Shown here in pieces: positions 42,850 to 54,320 of a stretch of DNA of 64,000 bases; positions within the stretch are counted from its first letter, which is position 1; every line of letters starts with the position of its first letter. This stretch comes from Piezodorus guildinii (lineage: Eukaryota; Arthropoda; Insecta; Hemiptera; Pentatomidae): contig CM041295.1 of NCBI GenBank assembly GCA_023052935.1, forward strand, positions 107,820,711 through 107,884,710. Direction: 5' to 3'. The notes below the pieces were generated by a model. That model worked only from the letters and a program-made list of their open reading frames with translations. It had not been told where the DNA came from and searched no databases. The position numbers and the translations under genes are program-made.

Positions 42850-45095
42850 TCTAATATATATATCTTTTGTTTATTCGTCTCAATTTTTATTAAATGGAGG
42901 TCCCCACCTTAATCCCCCTGTGTTCGCCTATGCTTCCGTAATACACTGTTTTATCCCCTTCCCAGCTCCAAATCCATGAAACAATGGGAGTAATCGAAAA
43001 TCTCTCAGCTGAAGTTGAGCCGATTGTTCCAGTTGAATGTCATTGCCGGGCAGAATAGGAATTACTCGGATGGACAGCTTATCGGTTATTCCTGTAATAC
43101 TAAGTCTCCTAATAAAATAATTACAATTCTCGTTTAACAATCTCAATAATAACGTTTAATTTTATTCGTATTATATCTTAATAAAATTATTTATTTAATA
43201 CCATTACTTTAGACGACTTCTAACTCTTAGGTTGTTGGAACTTTTTTAATAAATAATCCGTATTTACATTATAATTGTTTGAAATTATGGTATCCCTGGA
43301 ATAGCCCGCCAAAAGTACATAACAGATATTACTACCTACGGGAATACCACATACTAGGGTGATATAGAAACATAGTAATTAATGAAAACGTTACTTCAAA
43401 TACCGTTGATTCATAACTTGGCTGTATGTACTTTTTCTTAAAATACTCATCTTATCCAAAATCGTCAAATACAAACATTTGAGTAGCCCCGCTGAGATAG
43501 ATCTATTACGAATGTTGCCGCCATAGTCACATCCGTCCAGTTCAGACAGATGTTTGAAGATCAGCATTAAGTAGCCTAACTTGAAGTGGTAGGTGATGAT
43601 GGCTCGCTATAATAGAGATGGGTATATAACACTCGTAGTAGGAAGTTAAAAGCACCGAGTATTTTACTCATGTGCTCGCAATACTCGAGTACAGGGTTCT
43701 TTATACACTACTTTAGTTGATGCTTTTTCAAGAACAAAAAGTGCTCAGCTCCCGTCTTGGGTACATTCCATTTTCTATATTTATCCGGATATTACCCTCG
43801 ATATTTTATAAAAAAGAGAATTTGATACGCCGGTGAATTTGCCCATTGGATATAAAATGGTATTTTAATGTAATAGATGTCCTCCGATAAATAAATAAAT
43901 TATTACTATTGGTTTATTATTTTCAGTAATGAACCTTTGTAATTGACAAAAAAAAAAAAAAAAAAAAAAAAATTACCTCCCCCTCAAACTTGGGTGGCTT
44001 AAAATTGGCCGTAATCCGTCCGCGTTTTTTTCGGAAACTACAGGACTGATTTTTTTCTTTTTAATTCGGCACAAAAATACTAGTGCATCCAACGATGACC
44101 TCAATACCTAGTCCCAGTTGCACCGCCCGTAGTTAACTCAAAAGTATAATTGGCTGCCATTTGAAAACTAATGGCGGCCGACTAAAAATTAATTAATTCA
44201 TTAACTCAGTTACTTTTGAAGATAGAGAAGAAATTAGTACTGTTATTAACCATGAAAACGCGAACAATTGTAAAAAAGAAAAAATAGTTGAAATTCCACC
44301 CTTAAATACGCCTATAACTCAGTTATTTTTTGTTTTGATATATCATTTACATTTAAATTATTTATTGCTTTCCATATTAGTTAAATGGCTTTAAACAGTT
44401 ATACTCTAATATATTATTTTGAAATAATTGACCAATGTGTAATATTTGGCAGCGTTTTATTGAATATATTCATGGATATAGAGTAATTATATAGATATCA
44501 TAATTAATTGTGGCATTTTTCTAACATTATAAATACTAGAAAAAAAAAATAATCACCAATTTATAAGCAATTTTTAAGAAGCCAAAATAGGAAGGCATAA
44601 TTACCAAAAAAAACAAAAAAAAAACTTGAAGAATATACAATAAAATGAAGTTAACCAACAAGGAAATATAGTTCTCAGAGGGAGAATAGGGAAATATACA
44701 TAACTTACTCATTAACATAATAAAGACGTTAGTTATGAGTAATGTTGTATGAGGAAGGTTATGGTGACTGTCATCTCGATTTATATTCTTCTGAAAAGTA
44801 CTATTTCCCTCTTAATTCTATCCAAAAAGTACTAAATCCATATTATATTGTTAAAAAGTCATGTGAAAAGTGCAATAATTTAGAAGAATAAGTTGTTAAT
44901 ACGGTAAAAAATCAACTTTAAATTTTAATTTAAAAAAAGAATCAAGTAAATAATGTCCAGTATGACATATTTTTATAAATGGCTTCTCTTATCTGTCCGC
45001 TTGCTCTGGGGACTCCTCACCATTCTGCCTCCGAAAGCACTTGCTCCTCACATATATAAAATAATAACAAAACTTACTTACCGAACTATCCATAT
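42850..45095. other. no recognisable gene
   Basis: AT-rich, with a 25-base A-tract at 43948-43972. A mildly GC-richer part at 43975-44180 follows it. No motif recognised. Confidence 0.4.
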
Positions 45096-45099
45096 TTAC

Positions 45100-45560
45100 A
45101 AGCAGCAACAAAAAACCTATTTATTCTACCATCATCAGCCCTATTTTGTAATACGGAATTGAGCTTTGAAGCTCCAATAAATGATAATTCTTTCAACACC
45201 CTATCCTTCTAATCAGAAATCCACCGAAAATTTCTGAATCCTCTGTATTTTGTCACCAATGAAATAATCCATAATGACTTCAATATCCCATTTGTAGTAA
45301 ACCTGGCTAGAAATAGATAAACCTTCTTAACTTTAAATCATGTTTTCATAAATTTACTTGTCCGTAACCTATCTTCCATACATATCCCTCCCAGAAGACT
45401 GAAAAAACTATGGCCTCGGGATCTGCTAAGGTAAATAAAACATTTCTATCAATGGGAAGCTTCTTTACAAGACTTTATCAAGCCCATAATTGTCATTGCT
45501 CCTATTTACTTGCTGTATTTTAATACTGTTTTATATTCCAATAAATACAGTAAAATATAA
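45100..45560 (+). pseudogene. LINE B decayed copy
   Basis: LINE B C-terminal nucleotide blocks in order: the YGIEL-equivalent at 45160, the FLNPLYFVTNE-equivalent at 45235, the FNIPFVVNLAR-equivalent at 45280, and the RRLKKLWPRDLL-equivalent at 45395. The 3' UTR follows with TTTACTTGCTGTATTTTAAT. Frameshifts and stops are present. Confidence 0.75.
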
Positions 45561-45589
45561 TTCGAATACGAATAGCGTTGAATATCCAA

Positions 45590-45975
45590 ATCTGGTACGC
45601 GCAACACACAACTTTAACCAACCTACCTTCTTGAAATATATTTATAAATACACTTTTTTTTTCTTTTTTAATATATTTATCGATAAATCAATTCATTATC
45701 ACCAGTATGATGAATGCCATGTATTAAATGTGATGCTTAAATAAACTTTAAACTATTTTTTCGATGGAAACATTTATTTTAGATTAAATAATATAACAAA
45801 AAAAAAAATTATTTTCTTCAACAATATCCTATGCACTTTTCGGCACTCTGCATTACTCCCATTAACTTTGTATGTAAGGTAACATTTTTCCTAAAATGTC
45901 ATGTTTTTTATGGTACATATGTTTTTATTATTTTATTACACAACTACTTCACTAATCTTACTTTGGGAAAAAAGA
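45590..45975 (+). repeat. R repeat, left part
   Basis: Starts ATCTGGTACGCGCAACACAC. The block GATGGAAACATTTATTTTAG at about 45763 is characteristic. It is cut by the 3' tail of the I-type element. The R sequence restarting near 52752 may be the other half of the same copy. Confidence 0.7.
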
Positions 45976-46260
45976 TTTTTTTTTTTTTTTTTAAATTATA
46001 TTTTATTGAATTGTTTGTTTGTTTGTTGATGCTTAAAGGCGTAAAACTACGAGGTCATCAACGCCTATAAATTCACTTAAGTTAAAGAAATTTGTGTGAG
46101 AGTTCTATATTGAGTTAAAGAAAATAATCACAAGGAAAGTACTGATTATAACTTTATAACAAAAATAAAAAAATAAATAAATACAAATAATTAAGTAATA
46201 AATAGATAAATAATAAAAAAGAAAATAGATAAATAAATAAATAAGAAATTCAGTTATAAG

Positions 46261-49200
46261 ATCTATAGTTGGGACAGGAGCTGGTGCGCTTTCAAAAAAT
46301 GTATAACCATTGCTATTGCTGTCTCGTCGTCTCTCAAAATATTGCTCAAGTTTGAAGTCAGGCCTATTCTATTAATACTTTCTATATAATGAGTGCACTC
46401 CTCAAAGATGTGCTTTATGGTAAGGGTGGAGCTGCAGTAGGTGCATTTTGGCGGTGGCTGTTTTTTTATGAGGTATGAATGGGTTAGTGCAGTGTGACCA
46501 ATTCTTATGCGAGCCAAGGCCACCTCCTCCCTACGGTTACTACGGCAGGATGTCGACCACGGCTTTACTGTTTTCTTGATCTGTTTAAGTTTGCTGGGGG
46601 GGCCTTCGTCCCACATAACCTGCCAGTTATCCCATACTTCCATTTTCAGAGGTCGACTTAGTTCTGATGGAGTGAGGACGGCAATACCTCGACCTGGGAG
46701 CGTTAGTGCTTCCTTCGCTGCCCGATCCGCAAGCTCGTTGCCGACAATGCCAATGTGGCTCGGGATCCATATAAAGCTGACGGACTTCCCCTGGTCTACG
46801 AGTGTCGAAAGATAGGACTGAATTCGGAAAATTATTGGATGTTCTGGATACATAACTTTCAAAGCTTGTAGGGAGCTTAGAGAATCTGATAGTATTACAA
46901 TATATTTATGGGGTAAAGGTATACAGAATTGGAGTGATGATGCTATTGCGTATAGTTCGGCGGTATAAATAGAGCATAACCTATGTAATTTAAATTTGTA
47001 GGTCGCATCACGAGTTACAAAGGAAGAGGCTGTTGAATTTTCAGACTTGGAGCCATCGGTGTAAATTGGGAAATGATCTGGAATGTTTTCCAGAAGTCGA
47101 GATAGTCGTATTTTATACTCTGAAGGAGTAGTGTTAGTTTTGGGAATATGAGTAAGATTTAGAATTGTTTTAGGTGATGGTAGAGTCCAGGGTGGTGTTT
47201 GAATTTCGAATTGTTGTAACGGGATAGCTTTAAGTGATGATATAACGTTAGAGAGTCTTTCGGCCAAAGGTAAGGTTGAATTTGGTTTTAGGCGGAAAAT
47301 CGTTGAAAATTTAGATTGAAAAATATATTTGTAAGAGGGATGTTCGGTTTGTGGAAGTAATTTGGAAATGTAACTTATCGCAAGTTTTTGTCTTCTGAAT
47401 GATAGCGGAGGTAAGCCTGCCTCTGAACATAGACTGAGGACGGGACTGGTTCTGTACGCGCCGGTTGCAATTCGAATTCCTGTGTGATGAACTGAGTCCA
47501 GCTTAGCTAGGGTTCGGCGACGGGCTGAACCATAGACAAAAGAACCGTGTTCCAATTTAGCACGAACCAAGACCTTATAGAGTTTTAACATTGTGCATCT
47601 ATCTGAACCCCAGGATGTGCCACTAAGATAGCGTAGAATGTTTAATTTTTTTGTAGCAGTTGTCTTTATGTAAGAAATATGAGGTTCCCAATACAATTTT
47701 CGATCAAATACCAGCCCTAAGAATTTGTGGTGAGGTGTATAGGGTATTAATGAATTGTCTATAAATAAGTCGGGTGATGGTGGGAGTATTTCTCTTTCGG
47801 CTGAGGTGAAGGCAAACAGTTTTTTCAATGGATATATTCAAACCTATTGCAGTGGACCAGTTCTTAATCCTGTTAATGGCTTCCTGTAATTTATTTTTTA
47901 TATTATTTATGTTCTCAGATCGGCAAACTATCGCTAAGTCGTCCGCAAATAACAAAGGTTTGACGCCTCTTGGTAAGTTGAGCCCCAGATCGTTTATCGC
48001 GAGTGAGAATAGAGTGGGACTGAGGACGCAGCCCTGAGGAACACCGCTGGTCTGTTCATAATCGCTGGATAGTTCACTGCCAACTCGAACTCTAAAACGT
48101 CTATTTTTAAGAAATTGTTTTAAGAAATTATACATTTTCCCTCTGATTCCCAGCACTATTAGTTTGCGAAAAATGGCTTTATGGTTTATGAAATCAAATG
48201 CCTTCATCATGTCGAAGAATACTACGACTGCTTGCTGTCCATTAACAAAGGCGTACTGTATTTCTGCTTCTAAGACTATTAAGTGGTCTATTGTGGAATG
48301 TCCTTTGCGAAATCCTGACTGAAAGGGTTGAATTAGACCATTCTTTTCTATTACCCACATTAACCTCTTGTTGACCATGCGTTCAATAATCTTACAAAGG
48401 CAACTTGTTAGGAAAATAGGACGATAGCTATTTGGTAACCGTTTGTCTTTTCCATTTTTTAGTATGGGAATGATAACTGAGTTTCGCCAGGCATTTGGGA
48501 ATTCCCCAATGGACCATAGTTGATTGTAGTAATCGAGGAGCCAATGTAATGTGTTGTTAGGAAGACGTTTGATCATGCTGTAATGTATATTATCAGGGCC
48601 GGGTGAGGATCCTTTCACGGAATTTAAGATGTTTTCTAGTTCCCACATGGTAAAAGGGTGGTTATAATCTATGACTGATTCCTCGTTAGTATTTTGAAAG
48701 TCCATCTCTACAGGTCTAGTGTTTGTACTTTGTCGAACGGGATTATAGATGTTCGAGAAAAAGGCGGCAAATTCATTCGAGACGGTTAGGGGATCATCGG
48801 ATAATTTTCCATTAACTAATATGGTATAGCGAGGAAAGGAGGGATTTTTAGTTATTTTTCTGATCTTGTTCCAGACATCGGCAGAGGTCGTAGATGAACT
48901 CATGGATCCTAAAAAGTTTTTCCAGGATGCTGCTTTGCATTGGTTGAACGTTTTCCTGCATATGGCGCGATGTTTCTTATATTCTACCAAATTTACTATC
49001 GTCATGCACCTTTGAAATCTTTTGTATGCTTTCCGACGTTCTTTTAGAGCTTGCTTACAGGTATCATTAAACCATGGAACCTGTGGTCTTTTTGGAACTC
49101 CTCTGTTCATTGGTATAGCTGATGTTGCTGCTTCTATGATGATGTTCGTGATAGCTGTACACCCCTCTTCAATGGTCAGTTCACATGGAGAGGTAGGTGG

Positions 49201-49930
49201 AGGGGTGACTAGGGAAGAATAGAGAGACCAGTCAGCTCTGTCCAGTATCCACCTCGGTTGTAGGTTGTATGTGGTTTTTGAGTTTCGAAACTTTATAAGG
49301 ATTGGATAATGGTCACTACCATAGAGGTCCGGTAGGATGGTCCAGTCGGTTGTTTTTAAAAAGGCATGAACTACAGAGAGATAGATCTATAGCTGAGTAT
49401 GACCCGTAACTGGAGCTAAGGAATGTGGGTTCGCCAGAGTTTAAAAGGAGTAAATTAGAGAGGTCTATGAAATTTTCTATTACTCTACCTCGTAAGTTAG
49501 TGTCTCGTGAACCCCATAAGGGGTTGTGGCCATTAACGTCCCCAACAAACAAAACAGGGTGAGGTAATTGGTTGTATATATCTAACAAGTGTTGGGCATC
49601 TATTGAGCGGTCTTGTGGGAGGTAGATATTGCATAGAGAAAAAGTGAAACCTAAATGGACAGTGGCTGCTACCACCTGAAGGGGTGAGTCTATTGTGATT
49701 GGCTCAGAATAAACCGATTTGTGGACAGCTATTAGAACTCCCCGACTATTATGCTTATTGTTAATACAATCCTTTCGATAGATTTCAAAATTTTTAATTG
49801 GTAAATTTTCATTGATAGATAAATGTGTCTCTTGAAGTGCTATACAGACCGGGTTTATGTCCTGTATTATGATTTTTAAATCATTAAAATGTGTTCTTAA
49901 ACCATTACAATTCCACTGGATAAGAACCAT
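46261..49930 (-). pseudogene. I-type ORF2: endonuclease, reverse transcriptase and RNase H, two frameshifts
   Basis: Reading from 49930 down, the endonuclease starts MVLIQWNCNGLRTHF and shows ALQETHLS and LFVGDVNGHNPLWGS. A shift near 49370 moves it to the next frame, where LPDLYGSDHYPILIKF carries the catalytic SDH. The RT follows (NSYRPIFLTSCLCKIIERMV, FQSGFRKGHSTIDHL, VVFFDMMKAFDFINH, SGVPQGCVLSPTLFSL, LLFADDLAIVC). A second shift near 47785 leads to HHKFLGLVFDRKLYWEPH. RNase H comes last: FPIYTDGSKSE, TAELYAIA, ILSDSLSSLQAL and WIPSHIGIVGNELADRAAKE, with all four acidic residues and the His visible. A Cys-His tail (CTYCSSTLTIKHIFEEC) ends it. Each break needs one base, so they may be real decay or sequence error. 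Confidence 0.85.
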
Positions 49931-50019
49931 TGTAATAGTAATAGGAAAAATAAAATAAATTATAAATGGGACTAAAAGTGTAAATTTTTTTTTGTAAAAA
50001 ACAAAAAAAAAATAGAAAA

Positions 50020-50946
50020 TTAAGAAATTTGCTTTTTAAAGATCTGATTTATTAATAAATCTGATAAACTAAATATAAAAGAGAAGAAAAAAGGAAATTG
50101 ATAAAAACAATTAACTATCGTAAGAAGCGGTGAAGTAACATGAACTTCGACATTGATAAATGTTATATGGATACAGTAACTTGCAGTAAGAGCAATTGTT
50201 TCATATGTAAAGATTAAGACGAAAGACGTATGATATTTATTTCTAGTGTAACTTCGTCCCCATACATTAAACCCATACATATTACTTATATATAACACAC
50301 ATACATACATATACATACATGCATACACATACACGCATGCATACCCTGCATATATCCACACATACATATACATATACACACACACACATAGGCAAAAACG
50401 TATATACGCACACATATACACACACTCATATACGAACATAATAATTCTAGACGTATAAGGAAATGCATTCAGAAGTTCCTGACTTTTCGCGTTTACGTCC
50501 ACAAAATATATATATGCATGTCTACTAAATATTAAAAAAATGAATAGAACACGGGAGATATTATTTTCTTTATTTAAAGTACAATGTTGTTTATTTTGAT
50601 TATAATTGATTAAAAGTATGGCGTGATATTTGTTTTCTATAGTTTTATTGAATGGATAATAAATGTTTATTGTTTTGGCTGCTAGGAATGATTTGTATAT
50701 GTTTACTATTTTGTCTGGTAGGAATAAATAGATGCATTGGAATCTGTAGATATCGTTAATATTATTATTGTTATCGGTGCATTTGTTATGTTCTCTATAT
50801 TTACGTGTATTTTTAATTATGTGGAGATATTTATAGTGACAAATAAATATTTCTGTTTTAGGGCAGAGGATAGTTGTATAATATTTTAGCTCGATATATT
50901 TGTTATGTACGTGAATTATGGTTATTTTTTTATTTTTATGAGTCAT
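50020..50946 (-). CDS. 308-codon ORF between ORF1 and ORF2 of the I-type element, function unknown
   Basis: The ATG overlaps the ORF1 stop as TAATG, the arrangement used for coupled translation in many non-LTR elements, but the product is not an endonuclease or RT. It is rich in Tyr, Ile, Asn, Lys and Cys. The middle (about residues 170-225, YVCVYMCAYIRFCLCVCVY-like) comes from a (CA/TA)n microsatellite at 50269-50440, which is open in another frame too. The first 168 codons and last 83 are outside the repeat and still free of stops. I recognise no motif. ORF2 begins 90 bases after its stop. It could be an accessory ORF, a captured sequence, or a chance open frame. Confidence 0.3.
   Translation of the reverse strand: MTHKNKKITIIHVHNKYIELKYYTTILCPKTEIFICHYKYLHIIKNTRKYREHNKCTDNNNNINDIYRFQCIYLFLPDKIVNIYKSFLAAKTINIYYPFNKTIENKYHAILLINYNQNKQHCTLNKENNISRVLFIFLIFSRHAYIYFVDVNAKSQELLNAFPYTSRIIMFVYECVYMCAYIRFCLCVCVYMYMYVWIYAGYACVYVYACMYMYVCVLYISNMYGFNVWGRSYTRNKYHTSFVLIFTYETIALTASYCIHITFINVEVHVTSPLLTIVNCFYQFPFFFSFIFSLSDLLINQIFKKQIS
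50269..50440. repeat. (CATA/CA)n microsatellite inside the I-type element
   Basis: Interrupted ACATACATATACATACATGC-type repeats, located between ORF1 and ORF2. Confidence 0.85.
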
Positions 50947-52271
50947 TAAGTTTTTTTAGTTTTCCTGTTTCCCTGTTTTTTATTGTTAACGACGGTGAAT
51001 TCTCCCTCAGTGCTTTCTTCGACGTCTAATGCCATCAAAGCACTTTCAGTGCTTTTCGATGGGCCTGATTCGTCGGTGGGCAGAGAGGGCTGGGGTATGA
51101 CCCCACGTCTTCTTGAGGCGGATCGCGACCTATTAGAAGGTTCAGGATCGGCCGGTAGGGTCGCTAGCGGAGCGTCCGCTGGGAGAGGGGGGAGGAGGGG
51201 TGGAGGATTAGGAGAAAGGAGAGGGGCAGGATTAGAGGTGAGGGGGGCGGGATTAGAGGGGAGGGGAGTGGGATTAGTGGAGAAAGGGGTTTCGAGATTT
51301 GATATAATATTAGAGTTTTGGAATTTTTGTTCTCTAATATTGTCTAATAAAACGGTTTGAATGCCGATATCTTTTTTTTCGGTATGATAAGATTTTGTTT
51401 TCGTGATTGAAGAAAAAGATTTCATAAATGTTGTAGGGTTTTTCTCTTTGTATAATTTTTTGGCTTCATTAAAAGATATTTTATTAACAGATTGTATATA
51501 TTTTATTTCTTTTTGCATAATGAAAGCAGGGCACGTACGATCTAGGGCATGGTGCTCTCCGGAACAGTTGGCACACCTGGGTGGTCGCGTACATTTAACA
51601 TCTCCGTGTTTGTCTTCTCCGCATTGTATACATTTAGGCGTTTGTTTGCAATCCTTAGTGGGATGATTAAAACCTAAACAATTGAAGCACCGATAAGGAG
51701 AAAAAATATAGTTTTGGACCTTGACCGTGTAATAGCCTATTTTTAATTCTTCAGGGATTCTCGGTGATGGGAATGTTAAGATATAAGAGTTAGTTAATAT
51801 TTCGTTTCCATTTTTTTTAATTTTAATTCTGTTTATATCGGTTATTACTGATGATAGTTCATTTTTAATTTCTTCAATTTCAAGAAATTGAAGGTCATAG
51901 CATCTAATTACACCTTTACTAAAATTTAAAGTATTATGAGGGGATACCTGTATGGGGAACTGGCCCCCGAAGTTTTTACATTTGAGTAACTCTTCGGATT
52001 GTTTCCCATTTTTTGTTTCAATTAGTAACGTTCCATTTTTTAGTTTTTTAATCATTTTTAAGTCTCCTACCAAATTTGATAAAAATTTATTAATAAAGAA
52101 GGGCGACACTTTTTGAAAATTTAGATCATCCTCTCTTTCTAAAATTAGAAAGGAGGGACTTATTTGAAAATTCGCATTATCGGGTATCGATTTAATTCTC
52201 CCGCGCGGTCTTTTTCTTTTAGCCTTTGGGCTATTGAGATCTATGGGATCACCCATAGAAAAAATAGGCAA
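50946..52271 (-). CDS. I-type ORF1, Gag-like zinc-knuckle protein
   Basis: 441 codons, open throughout. A basic N-terminus (KAKRKRPRGRIKS) leads to an RNA-recognition-like fold region and then three knuckles at about 192-245: CFNCLGFNHPTKDC, CIQCGEDKHGDVKC and CANCSGEHHALDRTC. Next comes a conserved-looking helix (IKYIQSVNKISFNEAKKLY), a Pro-rich tract with repeated TSNPAPL-type words (51180-51290), and a basic C-terminus (KKQGNRKTKKT). The protein binds element RNA and forms the retrotransposition particle. The ATG at 52271 is the first in frame with the basic region. The stop overlaps the next ATG. Confidence 0.85.
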   Translation of the reverse strand: MPIFSMGDPIDLNSPKAKRKRPRGRIKSIPDNANFQISPSFLILEREDDLNFQKVSPFFINKFLSNLVGDLKMIKKLKNGTLLIETKNGKQSEELLKCKNFGGQFPIQVSPHNTLNFSKGVIRCYDLQFLEIEEIKNELSSVITDINRIKIKKNGNEILTNSYILTFPSPRIPEELKIGYYTVKVQNYIFSPYRCFNCLGFNHPTKDCKQTPKCIQCGEDKHGDVKCTRPPRCANCSGEHHALDRTCPAFIMQKEIKYIQSVNKISFNEAKKLYKEKNPTTFMKSFSSITKTKSYHTEKKDIGIQTVLLDNIREQKFQNSNIISNLETPFSTNPTPLPSNPAPLTSNPAPLLSPNPPPLLPPLPADAPLATLPADPEPSNRSRSASRRRGVIPQPSLPTDESGPSKSTESALMALDVEESTEGEFTVVNNKKQGNRKTKKT

Positions 52272-52429
52272 GTTTTGATTTAAAAAATAATATAAATTAT
52301 CACCTACACAAAGAGAACAAATAAAATAAATAAAAAAAGAAAAAGAAAGATATCAAAGAAGATATAAAGAAATCTTAATCTTATCTGTTACTGGAGCTCC
52401 ACGTCTTCTCTCTTCCAATGCTGAAGCCC

Positions 52430-52752
52430 GACATTTTATTGAATTTTACAACTGTATATTACATAAATACAATAAGTAAAAGTGCTGAATTATAATAAAA
52501 GGCGTATAAGGCTTGTGAAGAAACTACCCAGCGGTAGTACTTCGATGTTTATTTAAGTAAGTAGATCCCGAGGCCATCTTCTTTTCAATCGCCTCGGAGG
52601 GTTGTCAGGAATATGCGAGGTTGATAGGTTGCGGACAAGAGGGTTTATATGAGTTGGGAGTTTGGAATTAAAAGTGGTATATCTGGTTCGAGAAAGGTCT
52701 GCCACAAATGGGATATTAAGGTCGTTATGGAGGGAAAAAAAAAAAAAAGGAT
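52430..52752 (-). pseudogene. LINE B antisense copy, 5'-truncated
   Basis: Minus strand from HNDLNIPFVADLSRTRYTTF to NPPRRLKRRWPRDLLT (stop near 52551), then the 3' UTR to about 52430. The coding part is open for about 65 codons. A purine tract (52734-52748) marks the truncation end. It lies directly beside the 5' end of the I-type element. Confidence 0.8.
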
Positions 52753-52965
52753 CAACCTGAAAAATATTTCTACTTCTTTCTCCTTCAGTTATCAAATTCT
52801 ATCATATTTCATGTTTACTTCTCCTGTAATTTTATCAATGTTAACTCTATGAAATGATTAGTTATTTAGAATCAACAAAATTAGATATAGTTTAGAGAAC
52901 GAAAATTTAACAATTTGGTATTTAAGTCCGGTAATTTTTTATCAGAATAAAATCTAATGATATTG
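52752..52965 (+). repeat. R repeat, before the solo LTR
   Basis: R landmarks TTTCTCCTTCAGTTATCAAA and GGTATTTAAGTCCGGTAATT. The solo LTR interrupts it within the R word AATCTAATGATATTAATGCC. Confidence 0.75.
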
Positions 52966-53356
52966 TTACGGTCAAGGCAATGACAGGTAAACCACGCCTA
53001 AAGGGGTCCGGGTTTGGCTAGAGACTTCTGGACCTGGACGGTCCTCAAAGTACCTAGAACGGCCCATCCACCTCCCTGGGTTTACCTGCCTGCCGTGTCT
53101 AGGCTCTTCTCTAATGGTAGAAATACCGGTCCATTGCGCCTGAGAGGGCAGTCTTAATCCGGCTCAACAAGTATCAGTGAACTGTGACAGTGAACAATTC
53201 GTGACAGAGTGACAGTGTAGTAAAATAATGTGTGTCAGTCTTGTGATAACCGGTCGGAGTGAAATTAGAAGACTGTAGATTATATATAATTTATAGTTGT
53301 AAGTTTTAGAATAAGTCTAGCAGTTTTTATAAATTTACGTAAGTAGTTTAGCTCTC

Positions 53357-53843
53357 TGTCTAAAAACTTAAAGGTTAGAATTTATAAAACTATTATTCTT
53401 CCGACGGTTCTTTACGGATGTGAAACGTGGCCGCTTACTTTGAAGGATGAACAACGGCTTAAGGTTTTCGAGAATAAGGTACTGCGTAAAATATTTGGTC
53501 CGAAGAGAGGTGAGGCCACTCGGGAGTTTAGAAGGTTGCACAACGCGGAATTGCAGAGTCTGTACCCTATGAATATAATTGAGGTGATAGCATCTCGGAG
53601 ACTCAAATGGGCGCGTAAAGTTGTTGGGTTCGGTGAGGATCGGATTCCGAGAAAGTTGGTATTCGCTAAACCGACTGGTAGGCGTCCGAAAGGTAGGCCG
53701 AAGCGTCGATGGGAGGATTGCATTAAGGCTGATCTCAGGGGCTTGGGCTTGACCGGCGAACATTGGACGAGTCTGTGCAGGCGAATTTTGGTGGTATCGG
53801 CATCGAACCTTCGGGTTCGGTAAGCCTATTATTATTATTTATT
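53357..53843 (+). mobile_element. LINE D copy, 5'-truncated, inserted in the LTR
   Basis: Flanked by an 11-base duplication GTTTAGCTCTC at 53346-53356 and 53844-53854. It ends in TATTATTATTATTT rather than poly(A), as does the copy at 22150. Confidence 0.92.
53358..53823 (+). pseudogene. LINE D ORF2 C-terminal fragment
   Basis: One open frame of about 155 codons: SKNLKVRIYKTIILPTVLYG, CETWPLTLKDEQRLKVFENK, VLRKIFGPKRGEATREFRRL, then SRRLKWARKVVGFG, RRPKGRPKRRWEDCIKADLR and the end SASNLRVR with TAA. It is the RT thumb and C-terminal domain of an endonuclease-type LINE; the catalytic palm and endonuclease were lost by 5' truncation. It has no start codon of its own. Confidence 0.85.
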
Positions 53844-54021
53844 GTTTAGCTCTCAGAAGTACCTGATTTTATTATTGTACACTTAGTTAAGTTAGTAATT
53901 CAATTATTATTGTAAGTATCGTAGTTAATAATTTCTTTGTGTTTGTGCATTCTATATTTAATAAATATTTGTAATTTGTAAACTGGAGTAGTTCATTTCT
54001 CACACCCCGTAGCCCGTAACA

Positions 54022-54320
54022 ATATTAATGCCTAAATCGTGAAAAAGGTCCAAAATACACGGTATAAAGTTGCTCTTTCGATCAGTCGATTTTTTAAAAA
54101 AAAATTGCATCTACGATTCAGGTATATACTTGTGATGAATATGAAATTCCATCTTTATAAAACTTTTCGTTGTCCAGCTAAGCTTACCACATATACATAG
54201 ACGTTTGGGGGTCTGGCCATTTAGAATCAGCGGACTTTATAATAGGTATTTTCCATTTAAAACTGGAATTGGAAATTTTTCAGGATCGCAATAATCTCCC
54301 TCATTATATATTTAATGTGT
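54022..54320 (+). repeat. R repeat, after the solo LTR
   Basis: R resumes at ATATTAATGCCTAAATCGTG and runs to its 3' end near CAATAATCTCCCTCATTATA. Confidence 0.8.

Larger units (their letters stand above)
45976..52428 (-). mobile_element. I-type non-LTR retrotransposon, nearly full length, antisense
   Basis: About 6.4 kb. The tail is at 45976-45992 (poly-T on the plus strand). The 3' UTR has the word GGCGTTGATGACCTCGTAGT on the sense strand. ORF1, an extra ORF and ORF2 follow to about 52271, with a 5' UTR to roughly 52428. The 5' boundary is estimated and no target duplication was found. RNase H after the RT places it with I-clade-like elements. Confidence 0.8.
52966..54021 (+). mobile_element. 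solo LTR with nested LINE fragment
   Basis: It begins TGTTACGG and ends CCGTAACA, an eight-base inverted terminus with the TG...CA ends of LTRs. A 4-base duplication ATAT flanks it (52962-52965 and 54022-54025); other R copies show the single-ATAT empty site (for example ATGATATTAAAG). Without the nested LINE and its target duplication the LTR is about 558 bp. No internal region remains, so it arose by LTR-LTR recombination. Ends and TSD length fit Gypsy-type elements. Confidence 0.85.

Noticed and set aside
43600..43640. Fifth hammerhead-like word (GTGATGATGGCTCGC)
   Set aside because: No GAAAC word follows at a workable distance.
50286..50468. Cys/Tyr-rich 60-codon frame overlapping the I-type extra ORF
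   Set aside because: It is a product of the (CATA/CA)n microsatellite read in a second frame.
45976..52428. Target-site duplication for the I-type element
   Set aside because: I compared both flanks and found no convincing match. The 5' boundary is uncertain because a LINE B copy abuts it.
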